Assembly (NCBI GenBank): GCA_015689705.1
Contig: WVSN01000023.1
Coordinates: 1-43,392 of the forward strand
From: Rhodobacterales bacterium HKCCE3408
GTDB taxonomy: Bacteria > Pseudomonadota > Alphaproteobacteria > Rhodobacterales > Rhodobacteraceae
Direction of reading: 5' to 3'
Length of the DNA stretch: 43,392 bases
A program made the translations under genes and the position numbers. Positions 14,852 through 24,522 of this stretch are shown here, piece after piece (the stretch's first letter is position 1; the number at the start of each line of letters is the position of its first letter). Below the pieces are notes generated by a model, which did not search any database, had not been told where the DNA came from, and saw only the letters and a program-made list of their open reading frames with translations.

Positions 14852-14880
14852 CGGGCGCCGGCAACGGCGCCCGTTTTCTT
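14852..14880 (+). terminator. Intrinsic terminator of the VPxPA-CTERM gene
   Basis: A 9-bp stem CGGGCGCCG/CGGCGCCCG with a GCAA tetraloop (14852-14873) is followed by TTTTCTTT. It starts 22 bases after the stop. The other strand lacks a T-run, so it does not serve the convergent ligase gene well. Confidence 0.9.
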
Positions 14881-14884
14881 TCGC

Positions 14885-16018
14885 CTAAAGGTCGGCGTGG
14901 AATTCGTCGATGAGGCTCTCGACGACAGCCCGCATTGCAGTATCGCGATCCTGGCCGGCGAGCTCGGACGCCGCGAAGACGCCCCGCTGCCGCTCCGCGC
15001 TGGTGCCGCCTTCGACGATGTCGCGCAGGCCGTGCAGCTCTGCTGTGCAGCCTAGCGCCTCGGCATCGCCCTCGAGCATCCCGATCAGCTCCTCGACGAG
15101 ATCGGCCATCGGCACGATCTCGCGCCGGCCGAAATCGATCAGGCCTTCGCGGCAGCCGTAGCGCTGCGCCCGCCAGCGGTTTTCCTGGATCAGGAACCGG
15201 TCATAGAGGCGCCAGCGCTGGTTCGACTCCTTCAGCCGCAACAGCATCCGCGTCAGGCACTGGATCGTCGCGGCCAGGGTCAGCGTGTGTTCCAGCCTCG
15301 GCTGCACATCGCAGATCCGGGTTTCCAGCGTCGGGAAGGCGTGGCTCGGGCGCAGGTCCCACCAGATCTTCGAGCTGTCCTCGATCACGCCCAGATCGGT
15401 CAGGATGCCGACCGTGCGCTCGTATTCCTGCCAGCTCTCCATCGATGGCGGCAGCCCGGTCCGCGGCAGGTTGTCGAAGACCGTCAGCCGGTAGCTCGCC
15501 AGCCCGGTATCCTGCGCCTGCCAGTAGGGCGACGAGGTCGACAGCGCGAGAAGATGGGGCAGGAAGTAGCTCATCTGGCCCATCAGATCGGTCCGCAGCT
15601 CGTCTCCGCTGAGACCGACATGGACGTGAAAGCCGCAGATCAGCATCCGCCGCGCCACCCCGCCAAGATCCCGCGCCAGATCGTTGTACCGCGCCTTGTC
15701 GGTGTGCTGCTGGTCCTTCCAGTCCGCGAAGGGATGGCAACTGACGGCGATGGGGGTGAGACCGAATTTCTCCGCCTGCTCGGACACGGTGCTGCGCAGC
15801 CAGCGCAGCTCGTCCCGGGCGCTGGCGATGTCCGGCATGACCCGGGTGCCGATCTCGATCTGGCATTGCAGGAATTCGGGGCTGACCTGTTTGTCGAGCT
15901 CCGCCCGGCAGGCTTCCATCAGGTCCGGCGGCGCTTCGGCCAGCGCCAGGCTGTCGCGGTCGACGAGGAGGTATTCCTCCTCGATGCCAAGCGTCAGCGG
16001 CTCGTCGGGCGTGGCCAT
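14885..16018 (-). CDS. YbdK-type carboxylate-amine ligase (glutamate-cysteine ligase family 2)
   Basis: 377 residues, matching the ATP-grasp-like GCS2/YbdK family, which joins an amino acid carboxylate to an amine; E. coli YbdK has weak glutamate-cysteine ligase activity. Motifs are [11 protein letters not shown] at residues about 10-20, FQLQ-like LQCQIEIGT at about 51-59, GFHVHVG at about 128-134, and the Arg-rich [14 protein letters not shown] region. The true substrate is unknown and ordinary glutathione synthesis may use another enzyme. The ATG at 16018 has GGGGAGAA upstream; a further upstream ATG would add 12 unlikely residues. It sits between the two blocks of valine-catabolic genes without an obvious functional link. 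Confidence 0.88.
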   Translation of the reverse strand: MATPDEPLTLGIEEEYLLVDRDSLALAEAPPDLMEACRAELDKQVSPEFLQCQIEIGTRVMPDIASARDELRWLRSTVSEQAEKFGLTPIAVSCHPFADWKDQQHTDKARYNDLARDLGGVARRMLICGFHVHVGLSGDELRTDLMGQMSYFLPHLLALSTSSPYWQAQDTGLASYRLTVFDNLPRTGLPPSMESWQEYERTVGILTDLGVIEDSSKIWWDLRPSHAFPTLETRICDVQPRLEHTLTLAATIQCLTRMLLRLKESNQRWRLYDRFLIQENRWRAQRYGCREGLIDFGRREIVPMADLVEELIGMLEGDAEALGCTAELHGLRDIVEGGTSAERQRGVFAASELAGQDRDTAMRAVVESLIDEFHADL

Positions 16019-16362
16019 CGCGCGTTCTCCCCGTTTGGTTCGGAAGGGAAGCAAGACCGGCCGCGCGGTGCAAGACGAAACCGGCCAAGGTGGCGGGCCG
16101 CGATTCTCTGCGGCGCAGCAAAGGGCTGATGTCAGAAAGGTAAGAATGTCGGGACGATCCCCGCGAAACTCACCCGAATGTTTCCGAATTGAAACCGACT
16201 TGACTTCGTAAGCGCTTGATAATCCGTCGCGGAGGTCAGGTTTTCCTTACGTTAGCGCAAATAGGGCAGAATTGTGTTGAAAATCGGCCAAATTTTGCTC
16301 ATCCTTGAAAGCGTTCGTTAATTGCGCCGTCTGCTGGGGACGCGCCGGTAAGTGGTAAGTTT
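16019..16362 (+). ncRNA. Gene-free region ending in an orphan terminator: possible small RNA
   Basis: About 425 bases between the ligase and mmsA genes carry no convincing ORF. The right half (16200-16360) is AT-richer than its surroundings and ends in a plus-strand terminator that no plus-strand gene needs. Weak -35/-10 candidates exist (TTTGCT 16293-16298 with GTTAAT 16317-16322; TTGAAA at 16278). GGTAAGT occurs twice in tandem at 16347-16360, just before the terminator. The extent and existence of an RNA are inference; conservation or RNA-seq would decide. Confidence 0.3.
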
Positions 16363-16399
16363 GATGCGGATCGGGCCCCACCCGGTCCGCATCTTCTTT
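16363..16399 (+). terminator. Strong plus-strand intrinsic terminator with no upstream gene
   Basis: A 13-bp stem (one G-U pair), arms 16363-16375 and 16381-16393, loop CCCCA, followed by TTCTTT. On the minus strand the hairpin is followed by AAACTTACC, so it is not built to end mmsA transcription. The nearest plus-strand gene upstream is the CTERM gene, already terminated at 14880. Confidence 0.75.
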
Positions 16400-16443
16400 A
16401 GGGGCAGGGCGTCCGGACCGCTGCGGACCCGCCCCCGCGCCAC

Positions 16444-17943
16444 TTACTCCATCAGCGGAATCGTGAACTCGCCGCCTTCCTTGATGCCGGACGGCCAGCG
16501 TGCGGTCACCGTCTTGGTCCGGGTGTAGAACCGGAAGGCGTCGGGACCGTGCTGGTTCAGATCGCCGAAGGCCGATTTCTTCCAGCCACCGAACGTGTGA
16601 TAGGCCAGCGGCACCGGGATCGGCACGTTGACGCCCACCATCCCGATATTGATGCGGTTGGCGAAGTCGCGCGCGGTGTCGCCGTCGCGGGTGAAGATCG
16701 CGGTGCCGTTGCCGTATTCGTGGTCCATGGCCAGGCTCAGCGCTTCCTCGTAGCTTTGCGCGCGCACCGTCGACAGGACCGGGCCGAAGATCTCCTTCTT
16801 GTAGATCTCCATGTCCTTCGTGACCTTGTCGAACAGGTGCGGGCCGACGAAGAACCCGTCCTCGTAGCCCTGGAGCGAGAAGCCGCGACCGTCGACGACA
16901 AGCTCCGCGCCTGCGTCCACGCCCGACTGCACCAGCCGTTCGATATTGGCCTTGGCGGCCGCAGTCACGACCGGGCCGTAGTCGACGTCATTGCCCGCCG
17001 TGTAGGGGCCGACCTTCAACTTCTCGATCTTCGGCACGAGCTTCTCGATCAGGCGGTCCGCGGTCTCGTCGCCGACCGGCACCGCGACCGAGATCGCCAT
17101 GCAGCGCTCGCCCGCAGCACCATAGCCCGCGCCGACAAGCGCATCAGCCGCCTGGTCCATGTCGGCGTCGGGCATGACGATCATGTGGTTCTTCGCACCG
17201 CCGAAGCACTGCACGCGCTTGCCGTTCGCACAGCCGCGTTCGTAGATGTACTGCGCGATCGGGGTCGATCCGACGAAGCCCACCGCGCCGATGCCCGGGT
17301 GGTCGAGAATGGCGTCGACCGCCTCCTTGTCGCCGTTGACGACCTGCAGGATGTTGTCCGGCAGCCCGGCCTCCTGCAGCAGTTCGGCCAGCATCAGCGG
17401 CACCGACGGGTCGCGCTCGGACGGCTTCAGGATGAAGGCGTTGCCACAGGCGATGGCGGGCGCGAGCTTCCACATCGGGATCATCGCGGGGAAGTTGAAC
17501 GGTGTGATCCCGGCGGCCACGCCGATCGGCTGGCGCATGGAATACATGTCGATGCCGGGGCCGGCGCTGTCGGTGTATTCGCCCTTCAGCAGATGCGGCG
17601 CGCCGATGCAGAACTCGACGACCTCGAGGCCGCGCACCACGTCGCCCTTGGCGTCGGGAATGGTCTTGCCGTGCTCGCGGGACAGAGCTTCGGCCAGCTT
17701 GTCCATGTCACGGTTGAGAAGGTCGACGAACTTCATCAGCACGCGCGCCCGGCGCTGCGGGTTCGTCGCGCCCCAGGCCACCTGCGCCTTCGCGGCCGCC
17801 TGCACCGCGGCGTCGAGCTCCGCCGCGCTCGCCAGCGCGACCTTCGCCTGCACCTCGCCCGTCGCCGGGTTGTAGACATCCGCCGTACGGCCGGATCTGC
17901 CCGCCACGCGCTTGCCGCCGATCCAGTGCCCGATCTCTTCCAT
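16444..17943 (-). CDS. mmsA: CoA-acylating methylmalonate-semialdehyde dehydrogenase
   Basis: 499 residues from the ATG at 17943, chosen because GGAGG lies 5 bases upstream; an ATG four codons earlier is less well placed. The enzyme converts methylmalonate semialdehyde to propionyl-CoA with NAD+ and CoA, the last dedicated step of valine degradation. ALDH motifs: PFNFPAMIPMWKLAPAIACGN around 146-166, KPSERDPS, GFVGSTPIAQYIYERG, and the catalytic Cys in GERCMAIS near residue 284. The Asn/Arg pattern is of the MMSDH rather than the hydrolytic ALDH type. It is separated from mmsB by a CTERM gene and a ligase gene, so it probably has its own promoter. Confidence 0.95.
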   Translation of the reverse strand: MEEIGHWIGGKRVAGRSGRTADVYNPATGEVQAKVALASAAELDAAVQAAAKAQVAWGATNPQRRARVLMKFVDLLNRDMDKLAEALSREHGKTIPDAKGDVVRGLEVVEFCIGAPHLLKGEYTDSAGPGIDMYSMRQPIGVAAGITPFNFPAMIPMWKLAPAIACGNAFILKPSERDPSVPLMLAELLQEAGLPDNILQVVNGDKEAVDAILDHPGIGAVGFVGSTPIAQYIYERGCANGKRVQCFGGAKNHMIVMPDADMDQAADALVGAGYGAAGERCMAISVAVPVGDETADRLIEKLVPKIEKLKVGPYTAGNDVDYGPVVTAAAKANIERLVQSGVDAGAELVVDGRGFSLQGYEDGFFVGPHLFDKVTKDMEIYKKEIFGPVLSTVRAQSYEEALSLAMDHEYGNGTAIFTRDGDTARDFANRINIGMVGVNVPIPVPLAYHTFGGWKKSAFGDLNQHGPDAFRFYTRTKTVTARWPSGIKEGGEFTIPLME

Positions 17944-18108
17944 CGCGTCCTCCATCGCTTGTCGGCTGCGACCCTATCCGCGCCCGCGGCCGTGCGGAAG
18001 GGGCGTTCGGCCGCGGCTCCGGGGGCAGGGCGCACGGGAAATCCTTGACAGGTGGGACCGCGCCAGAAACGCTGGTCGGACGAGGGGTCGGATCAGAGGA
18101 GGACCGGG

Positions 18109-18543
18109 ATGCTCGTGCAGCAGATCCTGAAGGAAAAGTCCGATGACGGCGTGGTGACGATCGGGCCGGACAGCTCGGTCTCCGCGGCGGTGGAGACGTT
18201 GTCGTCCCGGCGCATCGGCGCGATCGTCGTCTCGCGCGACGGCAAGCGGGTCGACGGCATCCTGTCGGAGCGCGACATCGTGCGCGCCCTCGGCAAGTCC
18301 GGCGCGAGCTGCCTGTCGGAGAAGGTCAGCGCGCTGATGACGGACAAGATCGTCTCCTGCACCCGGACCGAAACCTCGGACGAGGTGCTGGCCAAGATGA
18401 CCGCGGGCCGGTTCCGGCACATGCCGGTGCTCGAGGGCGACGAGATGATCGGTCTCATCTCCATCGGCGACGTCGTGAAGGCGCGGCTGTCGGAGCTGGC
18501 GATGGAGAAGGACGCGCTCGAGGGGATGATCAAGGGCTTCTAG
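18109..18543 (+). CDS. CBS-domain pair protein
   Basis: 144 residues consisting of two CBS domains: about 8-65 with VSAAVETLSSRRIGAIVV and VDGILSERDIVRAL, and about 75-140 with VSALMTDKIVSCTRTET, RFRHMPVLEGDEMIGLISIGDVVKA. Stand-alone CBS pairs bind adenosine nucleotides (AMP, ATP, NAD, c-di-AMP) and regulate partners or sense energy state. No catalytic domain is attached. The ATG at 18109 has AGAGGAGGA upstream; a start 19 codons earlier would add Arg-rich non-family sequence. It is divergent from mmsA, 165 bases away. Confidence 0.9.
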   Translation: MLVQQILKEKSDDGVVTIGPDSSVSAAVETLSSRRIGAIVVSRDGKRVDGILSERDIVRALGKSGASCLSEKVSALMTDKIVSCTRTETSDEVLAKMTAGRFRHMPVLEGDEMIGLISIGDVVKARLSELAMEKDALEGMIKGF

Positions 18544-18567
18544 CCGGTCCGGCCGCGGAGCGGACGG

Positions 18568-18590
18568 CAAACGCTCCGGTGGAGCGTTTG
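18568..18590 (+). terminator. Stem-loop after the CBS gene
   Basis: A perfect 10-bp stem CAAACGCTCC/GGAGCGTTTG with a 3-base loop, 25 bases after the stop. There is no T-run (GTGGCTGG follows), so it may be an RNA-protecting hairpin or a dispersed element rather than an efficient terminator. The rest of 18544-18768 holds nothing else I can support. Confidence 0.45.
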
Positions 18591-18768
18591 TGGCTGGAAG
18601 GCGCGGAGCGCCGGGATTGCCCTTCATTTGACGCGCGTGCTCCGGCGACAATGGCGCCGCGATCCCACCGCGCGGCAAACGTTCCTCGCAACCATCCCCG
18701 CCTCCCGGGGGTTGCAACCCCGTCTGCAATATTGTTGCGTGACCCTGCAGGTGGCGAGGGAGGCTTCC

Positions 18769-19263
18769 ATGCGCATCGGGCTCTACCCCGGCACGTTCGA
18801 CCCGATCACGCTCGGGCATATCGACATCGTGAAACGGGCCTGCCAGCTCGTTGACCGCCTGGTGATCGGCGTCGCCATCAACCGCGACAAGGGACCGCTC
18901 TTCACCCTCGAGGAGCGCGTCGCCATGGTCGAAGCAGAATGCGGCGCGCTGGCGCGCGAAGCCGGCTGCGAGATCACGGCGCATCCCTTCGAGAACCTGC
19001 TGATCGACTGCGCCCGCGACGTGGGCGCCAAGGTCATCATCCGCGGCCTGCGCGCCGTTGCGGATTTCGAGTACGAGTTCCAGATGGTCGGCATGAACCG
19101 CAAGCTCGACGACACGATCGATACCGTCTTCCTCATGGCCGAGGCCGATCACCAGTCGATCGCGTCGAAGCTGGTGAAGGAAATCGCGCGGCTCGGCGGC
19201 GACGTCTCCCATTTCGTGACCCCGTCGGTGGAACGGGCGCTCGCGGAAAAGTTGAGACGCTGA
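18769..19263 (+). CDS. coaD: Pantetheine-phosphate adenylyltransferase
   Basis: 164 residues, standard for CoaD, which makes dephospho-CoA from 4'-phosphopantetheine and ATP. The nucleotidyltransferase motif GTFDPITLGH is at residues 8-17, followed by ALAREAGCEI, the substrate loop VIIRGLRAVADFEYEFQM (about 86-103), and the C-terminal SIASKLVKEIARLGGDVSHFV. GGGAGG precedes the ATG at 18769; the longer upstream frame lacks a plausible start. It opens a plus-strand run with two cyclophilin genes, 61 bases upstream of the first. Confidence 0.96.
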   Translation: MRIGLYPGTFDPITLGHIDIVKRACQLVDRLVIGVAINRDKGPLFTLEERVAMVEAECGALAREAGCEITAHPFENLLIDCARDVGAKVIIRGLRAVADFEYEFQMVGMNRKLDDTIDTVFLMAEADHQSIASKLVKEIARLGGDVSHFVTPSVERALAEKLRR

Positions 19264-19324
19264 GCTTTCGCTTGCCCACGCGACCGGCTAGGGTCCGGCG
19301 CGACCGAAGCGAAGGGGGCCCAGA

Positions 19325-19831
19325 ATGGCCGACATCAAAGATCCCGAGAATACCGTCCTGATCGAGCTGAAGGATGGCACCGTCACGATCGAGCTTCTGC
19401 CTGACGTGGCACCGCAGCACGTGGCCCGCATGAAGGAACTGGCGCGCGAGGGTGCCTATGACGGCGTCGTTTTCCACCGCGTGATCGAGGGCTTCATGGC
19501 CCAGACCGGCGACGTGGAGAACGGCAATGCCGACAAGGGCATGAACATCCGCATGGCCGGCACCGGCGGCTCGGACAAGCCCGACCTCCCGGCCGAATTC
19601 TCGCGCCTGCCGCACGATCGCGGCACGCTCGGCGCGGCGCGGTCCTCGAACCCGAACTCGGCCAACAGCCAGTTCTTCATCAACTTCTCCGACAACCATT
19701 TCCTGAACGGCCAGTACACCGTCTACGGCCGCGTCATCTCGGGGATGGAGCATGTCGACAAGATCGCGCGCGGCGAGCCGCCGTCGAGCCCGGACAAGAT
19801 GATCAGCGTGAAGGTCGCGTCCGATGCGTAA
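19325..19831 (+). CDS. ppiB: Cytoplasmic peptidyl-prolyl cis-trans isomerase (cyclophilin type)
   Basis: 168 residues, no signal peptide. The cyclophilin fold is clear: GTVTIELLPDVAPQHVARM at the start, YDGVVFHRVIEGFMAQTGD (catalytic Arg in FHRV) at about 45-63, and NSANSQFFINFSDNHFLNGQYTVYGRVISGME later. It speeds proline isomerisation in the cytoplasm. The ATG at 19325 follows AAGGGGG. The downstream gene is a second cyclophilin overlapping by 8 bases, so the pair is translationally coupled and probably arose by duplication, one copy cytoplasmic and one exported. Confidence 0.95.
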   Translation: MADIKDPENTVLIELKDGTVTIELLPDVAPQHVARMKELAREGAYDGVVFHRVIEGFMAQTGDVENGNADKGMNIRMAGTGGSDKPDLPAEFSRLPHDRGTLGAARSSNPNSANSQFFINFSDNHFLNGQYTVYGRVISGMEHVDKIARGEPPSSPDKMISVKVASDA

Positions 19832-20408
19832 CCTCGTCCTGGCGCTTTGCGTCATCGCAGGTCCGGCCTGCGCGACGGGACTGGAGATCGACGTGGCCGG
19901 CGAAGCCGAGGGCACGATCGTCATCGACCTGTTCGAGGAGGTCGCGCCGCAGCATGTCGCGCGCATCACGGAGCTTGCCGCCTCGGGCGCGTATGACAAC
20001 GTCGTGTTCCACCGCGTCATCGACGGCTTCATGGCGCAGACCGGCGACGTGGAATACGGCGTGCTCGGCATGGACATGCGCTATGCCGGGCGTGGCGCTT
20101 CCGCCGGGCCGGACCTTCCGGCCGAGTTTTCCGACATCCCCTATACCCGCGGGATCGTCGGCATGGCCCGCGCGCAGGACCCCGACAGCGCCAATTCGCA
20201 GTTCTTCATCATGTTCGCCGACGCGCCGTCGCTGACCGGGGCCTACACGGTCGTCGGGCGCGTGGTGGACGGCATGGATGTGGTCGACGCGATCAAGCGT
20301 GGCCGTGGCCCGAACGGATCGGTCATCGGAGAGCCGGACCGCATGGTCGCGCTCCGCGTGCTCGAGGAGGACCCCGAGCCCGCGCCGGAGGAACCGGCCA
20401 CCGAATAG
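19824..20408 (+). CDS. Exported peptidyl-prolyl cis-trans isomerase (cyclophilin type)
   Basis: 194 residues. A short signal peptide (residues 1-19, LALCVIAGPACATG) directs it to the periplasm; the Cys just before the cleavage region does not form a clear lipobox. The cyclophilin domain follows: GTIVIDLFEEVAPQHVARI, FHRVIDGFMAQTGD, NSQFFIMFADAPSLTGAYTVVGRV. The C terminus is acidic and Pro/Glu-rich. It overlaps ppiB by 8 bases and shares its motif order, so it looks like a tandem paralogue. The likely job is folding exported proteins. A dispersed repeat element follows the stop. Confidence 0.92.
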   Translation: MRNLVLALCVIAGPACATGLEIDVAGEAEGTIVIDLFEEVAPQHVARITELAASGAYDNVVFHRVIDGFMAQTGDVEYGVLGMDMRYAGRGASAGPDLPAEFSDIPYTRGIVGMARAQDPDSANSQFFIMFADAPSLTGAYTVVGRVVDGMDVVDAIKRGRGPNGSVIGEPDRMVALRVLEEDPEPAPEEPATE

Positions 20409-20414
20409 TCTCGT

Positions 20415-20470
20415 GGCCGGGGGCTCTGCCCCCCGGACCCCCCAGAGTATTTCGGGAAAGATGAAGGGGC
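20415..20470 (-). repeat. Dispersed intergenic repeat, copy 1
   Basis: Read on the minus strand it starts CCCCTTCATCTTTCCCGAAATACTC and continues with a G-rich run and a GGGGGC/GCCCCC hairpin. The same order of box plus hairpin occurs at 33701-33753 on the plus strand. The box aligns nearly base for base between copies. It is an intergenic element of the kind I associate with Rhodobacteraceae genomes. It lies between the cyclophilin and uup genes. Confidence 0.7.
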
Positions 20471-20517
20471 ATCGGCTGCCGCTTGACGGCGCACCTGCGC
20501 CCGCATAGCTCCGCGCC

Positions 20518-22335
<1,818 letters not shown>

Positions 22336-22339
22336 GCCG

Positions 22340-22786
22340 TCAGCCGCGCGGCGCGAACTGCGTCAGGGCGACGCCGACGGCCATCACGAGGATCCCCGCG
22401 ATGCGGAGCGGCGACAGGCTTGTCGCGGTGGCGCCGAACAGGCCGAAATGGTCGATCGCTGCGGCCGAGACGAGCTGGCCGAGGAGCACGAAGAAGACCG
22501 CGTTCCCGACGCCGAAGGCCGGGGCGATATAGGTCACGGCCAGGACGTAGAAGGCCACGAACAGCCCGGCGATGAACAGATGTTTCGGTTGCGCGCCAAG
22601 GGTTTGGAGCGCGGCGGTGCCGCCTGTGATAAGCATCGCGACAAGCGTGGCGGACAGCGCCACGAGGAACAGGACGAAGGCTGCGGCGGCGGGCGAGCCG
22701 ATATTCGCGCCGAGCCGGGCGTTGAGCGCGGCCAGAAGCGGGATGCCGACGCCGGAGAGCAGCATGATGATCGCGTGATGGGGCAT
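22340..22786 (-). CDS. YdcZ/DUF606-type DMT-superfamily membrane protein
   Basis: 148 residues with about five hydrophobic segments covering nearly the whole chain, and the family pattern GIPLLAALNARLG near the N terminus and AIDHFGLFG towards the end. DUF606 proteins are half-size members of the drug/metabolite transporter superfamily with unknown substrates and may dimerise. The start at 22786 shares one base with the upstream TGA (TGATG), showing coupling to the HExxH lipoprotein gene; an ATG at 22795 is an alternative. It converges with uup, 4 bases apart. Confidence 0.85.
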   Translation of the reverse strand: MPHHAIIMLLSGVGIPLLAALNARLGANIGSPAAAAFVLFLVALSATLVAMLITGGTAALQTLGAQPKHLFIAGLFVAFYVLAVTYIAPAFGVGNAVFFVLLGQLVSAAAIDHFGLFGATATSLSPLRIAGILVMAVGVALTQFAPRG

Positions 22787-23475
22787 CAGGAGCATATTCC
22801 TCGGAGTTCGGCGCCGTCCCAGGGCAGCAGGATGTCGCGGCCGTCGAGGCCCGCAAGTGTCTGGGAAATGGGCATATAATCGGACAGGAGCGCGCGGAGG
22901 CGGGCAGTGCGGGCGCCGCGCGGGTCGAGGGCGCGGCAGCAGACGTATTCCTCGACCAGACTGGCCTGCTGTTCGTAGCCGTAGTCGAGGAAGGCCGCTT
23001 CGGCGTCGCCGTCGAAAAGGTAAGGATCCTCGGTAGTTAGATGCTCGCGGGCGGCGCGGAGGGGGTGGTAGTTGGTGAGGTCGCGGTTTTGCCATTGCCA
23101 GACGTGGGTCATTTCGTGGGCGAAGAACATCGCGGCCACGAGATTCACCGCGTCGTCGGGCCTATCTACATAATCTTCAAGGAAAAATCCCTCGCTCGTA
23201 TGCAGGTGCTGGAAGAGCGAGACGCCGGCGGTCGAGGCGCTGATCGTGGGGCCGTCGGGCGGGGGCAGGATGCGCTCGCGGCAGGTGGTGCGCGGGCGGG
23301 CGGGATAGGTCACCTCGCGCAGCCCGACGAGCGGATTCTCGACGATGCGCACCGGCCCCGGATCGAAGCCATCCCCTTGAAGTCCCTGCATGAATTGCCG
23401 TTCGGCCTGGGTCAGCGGACGGCCGCAGGCGGCAAGCGACACGAGCGCGAGAAGGACGAGATACCGGCGGATCAT
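22786..23475 (-). CDS. Putative zinc-metallopeptidase lipoprotein (HExxH)
   Basis: 229 residues. The signal peptide ends in a lipobox, LAAC at about 13-16, so the mature protein should be lipid-anchored. FFAHEMTHVWQWQN at about 118-131 carries an HExxH zinc-binding helix, and YGYEQQASLVEEYVC at about 166-180 offers downstream Glu residues as third ligand, the layout of gluzincin-like metalloproteases. I do not recognise a named family. It is coupled by TGATG to the DUF606 membrane protein gene. It may cut cell-envelope proteins or be an inactive relative; the substrate is unknown. Confidence 0.7.
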   Translation of the reverse strand: MIRRYLVLLALVSLAACGRPLTQAERQFMQGLQGDGFDPGPVRIVENPLVGLREVTYPARPRTTCRERILPPPDGPTISASTAGVSLFQHLHTSEGFFLEDYVDRPDDAVNLVAAMFFAHEMTHVWQWQNRDLTNYHPLRAAREHLTTEDPYLFDGDAEAAFLDYGYEQQASLVEEYVCCRALDPRGARTARLRALLSDYMPISQTLAGLDGRDILLPWDGAELRGICS

Positions 23476-23606
23476 GGCGCGACCCTAGGGGCGTTTCCGG
23501 GCCTTGGGGAGACCAAAAACGCGGCCGAAAAACCGGTTTGTTGATTACGCGTGGGTTTCGGTATGCCTACCGGTCATCATTCAAGCTTCAAGTATCCCGG
23601 CCCGCG

Positions 23607-24008
23607 TTAACCCGGCAGTAACATCGTGGCGGTGGCCTGGGCGACGGGCCTGCCGTCCGCGCCCGACATCTCGGCCCGGGCGAAGGCGACCGACCGGCCG
23701 GCCCGGACGATCGTCGCGCGGCAGGCGATCAGCCCGGTGCCGGGCCGCAGGAACTGGGTGTCGAGATTGGTCGTCGCCGCCGCGACGAATTCGCCCCGGT
23801 GGGCGGCGAGCGCGAGGACCATCGAGGTGTCGGCCATCGCGGCCAGCGCCTGTCCGCAGACGATCCCGCCGACGCGCGACAGCGCCGGCGTGACCTCCAT
23901 CGTCGTGACCGCGCCATCCGGCCCGACTTCGGTGACGGTCATCCCGAGATCGTGGATCCAGGGGGCGAAGTATTCCGCGAGCGCGGCCTGAAGGTCGTCG
24001 GGCGTCAT
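23607..24008 (-). CDS. PaaI-type hotdog-fold thioesterase
   Basis: 133 residues forming one hotdog domain: MTVTEVGPDGAVTTMEV, then VGGIVCGQALAAMADTSM at about 48-65 with the central-helix Asp at the usual catalytic position, then TTNLDTQFLRPGTG and VARAEM-like strands. This family hydrolyses acyl-CoA thioesters such as phenylacetyl-CoA-type compounds; specificity cannot be read here. The ATG at 24008 was chosen because upstream sequence is Pro/Arg-rich and lies in the shared promoter region with the cytochrome genes. A perfect FNR box lies 53 bases upstream, so it might share control with them. Confidence 0.85.
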   Translation of the reverse strand: MTPDDLQAALAEYFAPWIHDLGMTVTEVGPDGAVTTMEVTPALSRVGGIVCGQALAAMADTSMVLALAAHRGEFVAAATTNLDTQFLRPGTGLIACRATIVRAGRSVAFARAEMSGADGRPVAQATATMLLPG

Positions 24009-24060
24009 GGGCGAGAGGCTAGGCGGGCGGCGCGGCCCGGGGAAGGGGAAATCGCGCGGC

Positions 24061-24074
24061 TTGATCCCGATCAA
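24061..24074. promoter_or_regulatory. Perfect FNR/FnrL box
   Basis: TTGATCCCGATCAA matches the FNR consensus TTGAT-N4-ATCAA at all ten positions and is fully symmetric. It is centred 59 bases before the first cytochrome c start at 24127. A TSS at the class II distance (41.5 bases) would fall near 24109, with CAGACT at 24097-24102 as a weak -10. It also lies 53 bases before the divergent thioesterase gene. Confidence 0.85.
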
Positions 24075-24126
24075 GGCGCGGCCCGCCCGCCGGGCGCAGA
24101 CTGGGCCCGATCGAGGAGGAAAGCCG

Positions 24127-24522
24127 ATGCGGATCGTGACGCTTGCCCTGGCCGCCTGCCTCGCCCTTCCGGCCGCCGCGCAGGATGCGGGCGAGGGGCG
24201 GGAGCTGTTCCAGACCTATTGCACCGCGTGCCACGGCATCGGCGGGCGCGGGGACGGGCGCATGGCGCCGATCCTGACCGTGCTGCCGCCGGACCTGACG
24301 GGTCTGGCCGCGCGCAATGGCGGCGACTTCCCGGTCTTCGCCGTGGCCCGCCAGATCGACGGCCGCGACCCGATGCTGGCCCATGGCGGCGACATGCCGA
24401 TCTTCGGGCGCTGGTTCGAGGGCGAGGCGACGGTGGCGATGCAGGCGCCGTCGGGCCAGCCGATCCTGCTGAGCCGGCCGATCGCGGACGTGATCGCATA
24501 CCTGGAAGGGATACAGGAATGA
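24127..24522 (+). CDS. Small periplasmic c-type cytochrome (first of a tandem pair)
   Basis: 131 residues. A signal peptide (1-20, ending AAAQD) exports it. The heme c site CTACH is at about 37-41, followed by GIGGRGDGRMAPIL; GGDMPIFG at about 89-96 supplies the probable axial Met. The size and motif order fit a mono-heme class I cytochrome c. GAGGAGGAAAGCCG precedes the ATG at 24127. A perfect FNR box lies upstream, so expression should rise at low oxygen. It overlaps the next cytochrome gene by 4 bases (ATGA). Electron partners are not encoded nearby. Confidence 0.92.
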   Translation: MRIVTLALAACLALPAAAQDAGEGRELFQTYCTACHGIGGRGDGRMAPILTVLPPDLTGLAARNGGDFPVFAVARQIDGRDPMLAHGGDMPIFGRWFEGEATVAMQAPSGQPILLSRPIADVIAYLEGIQE

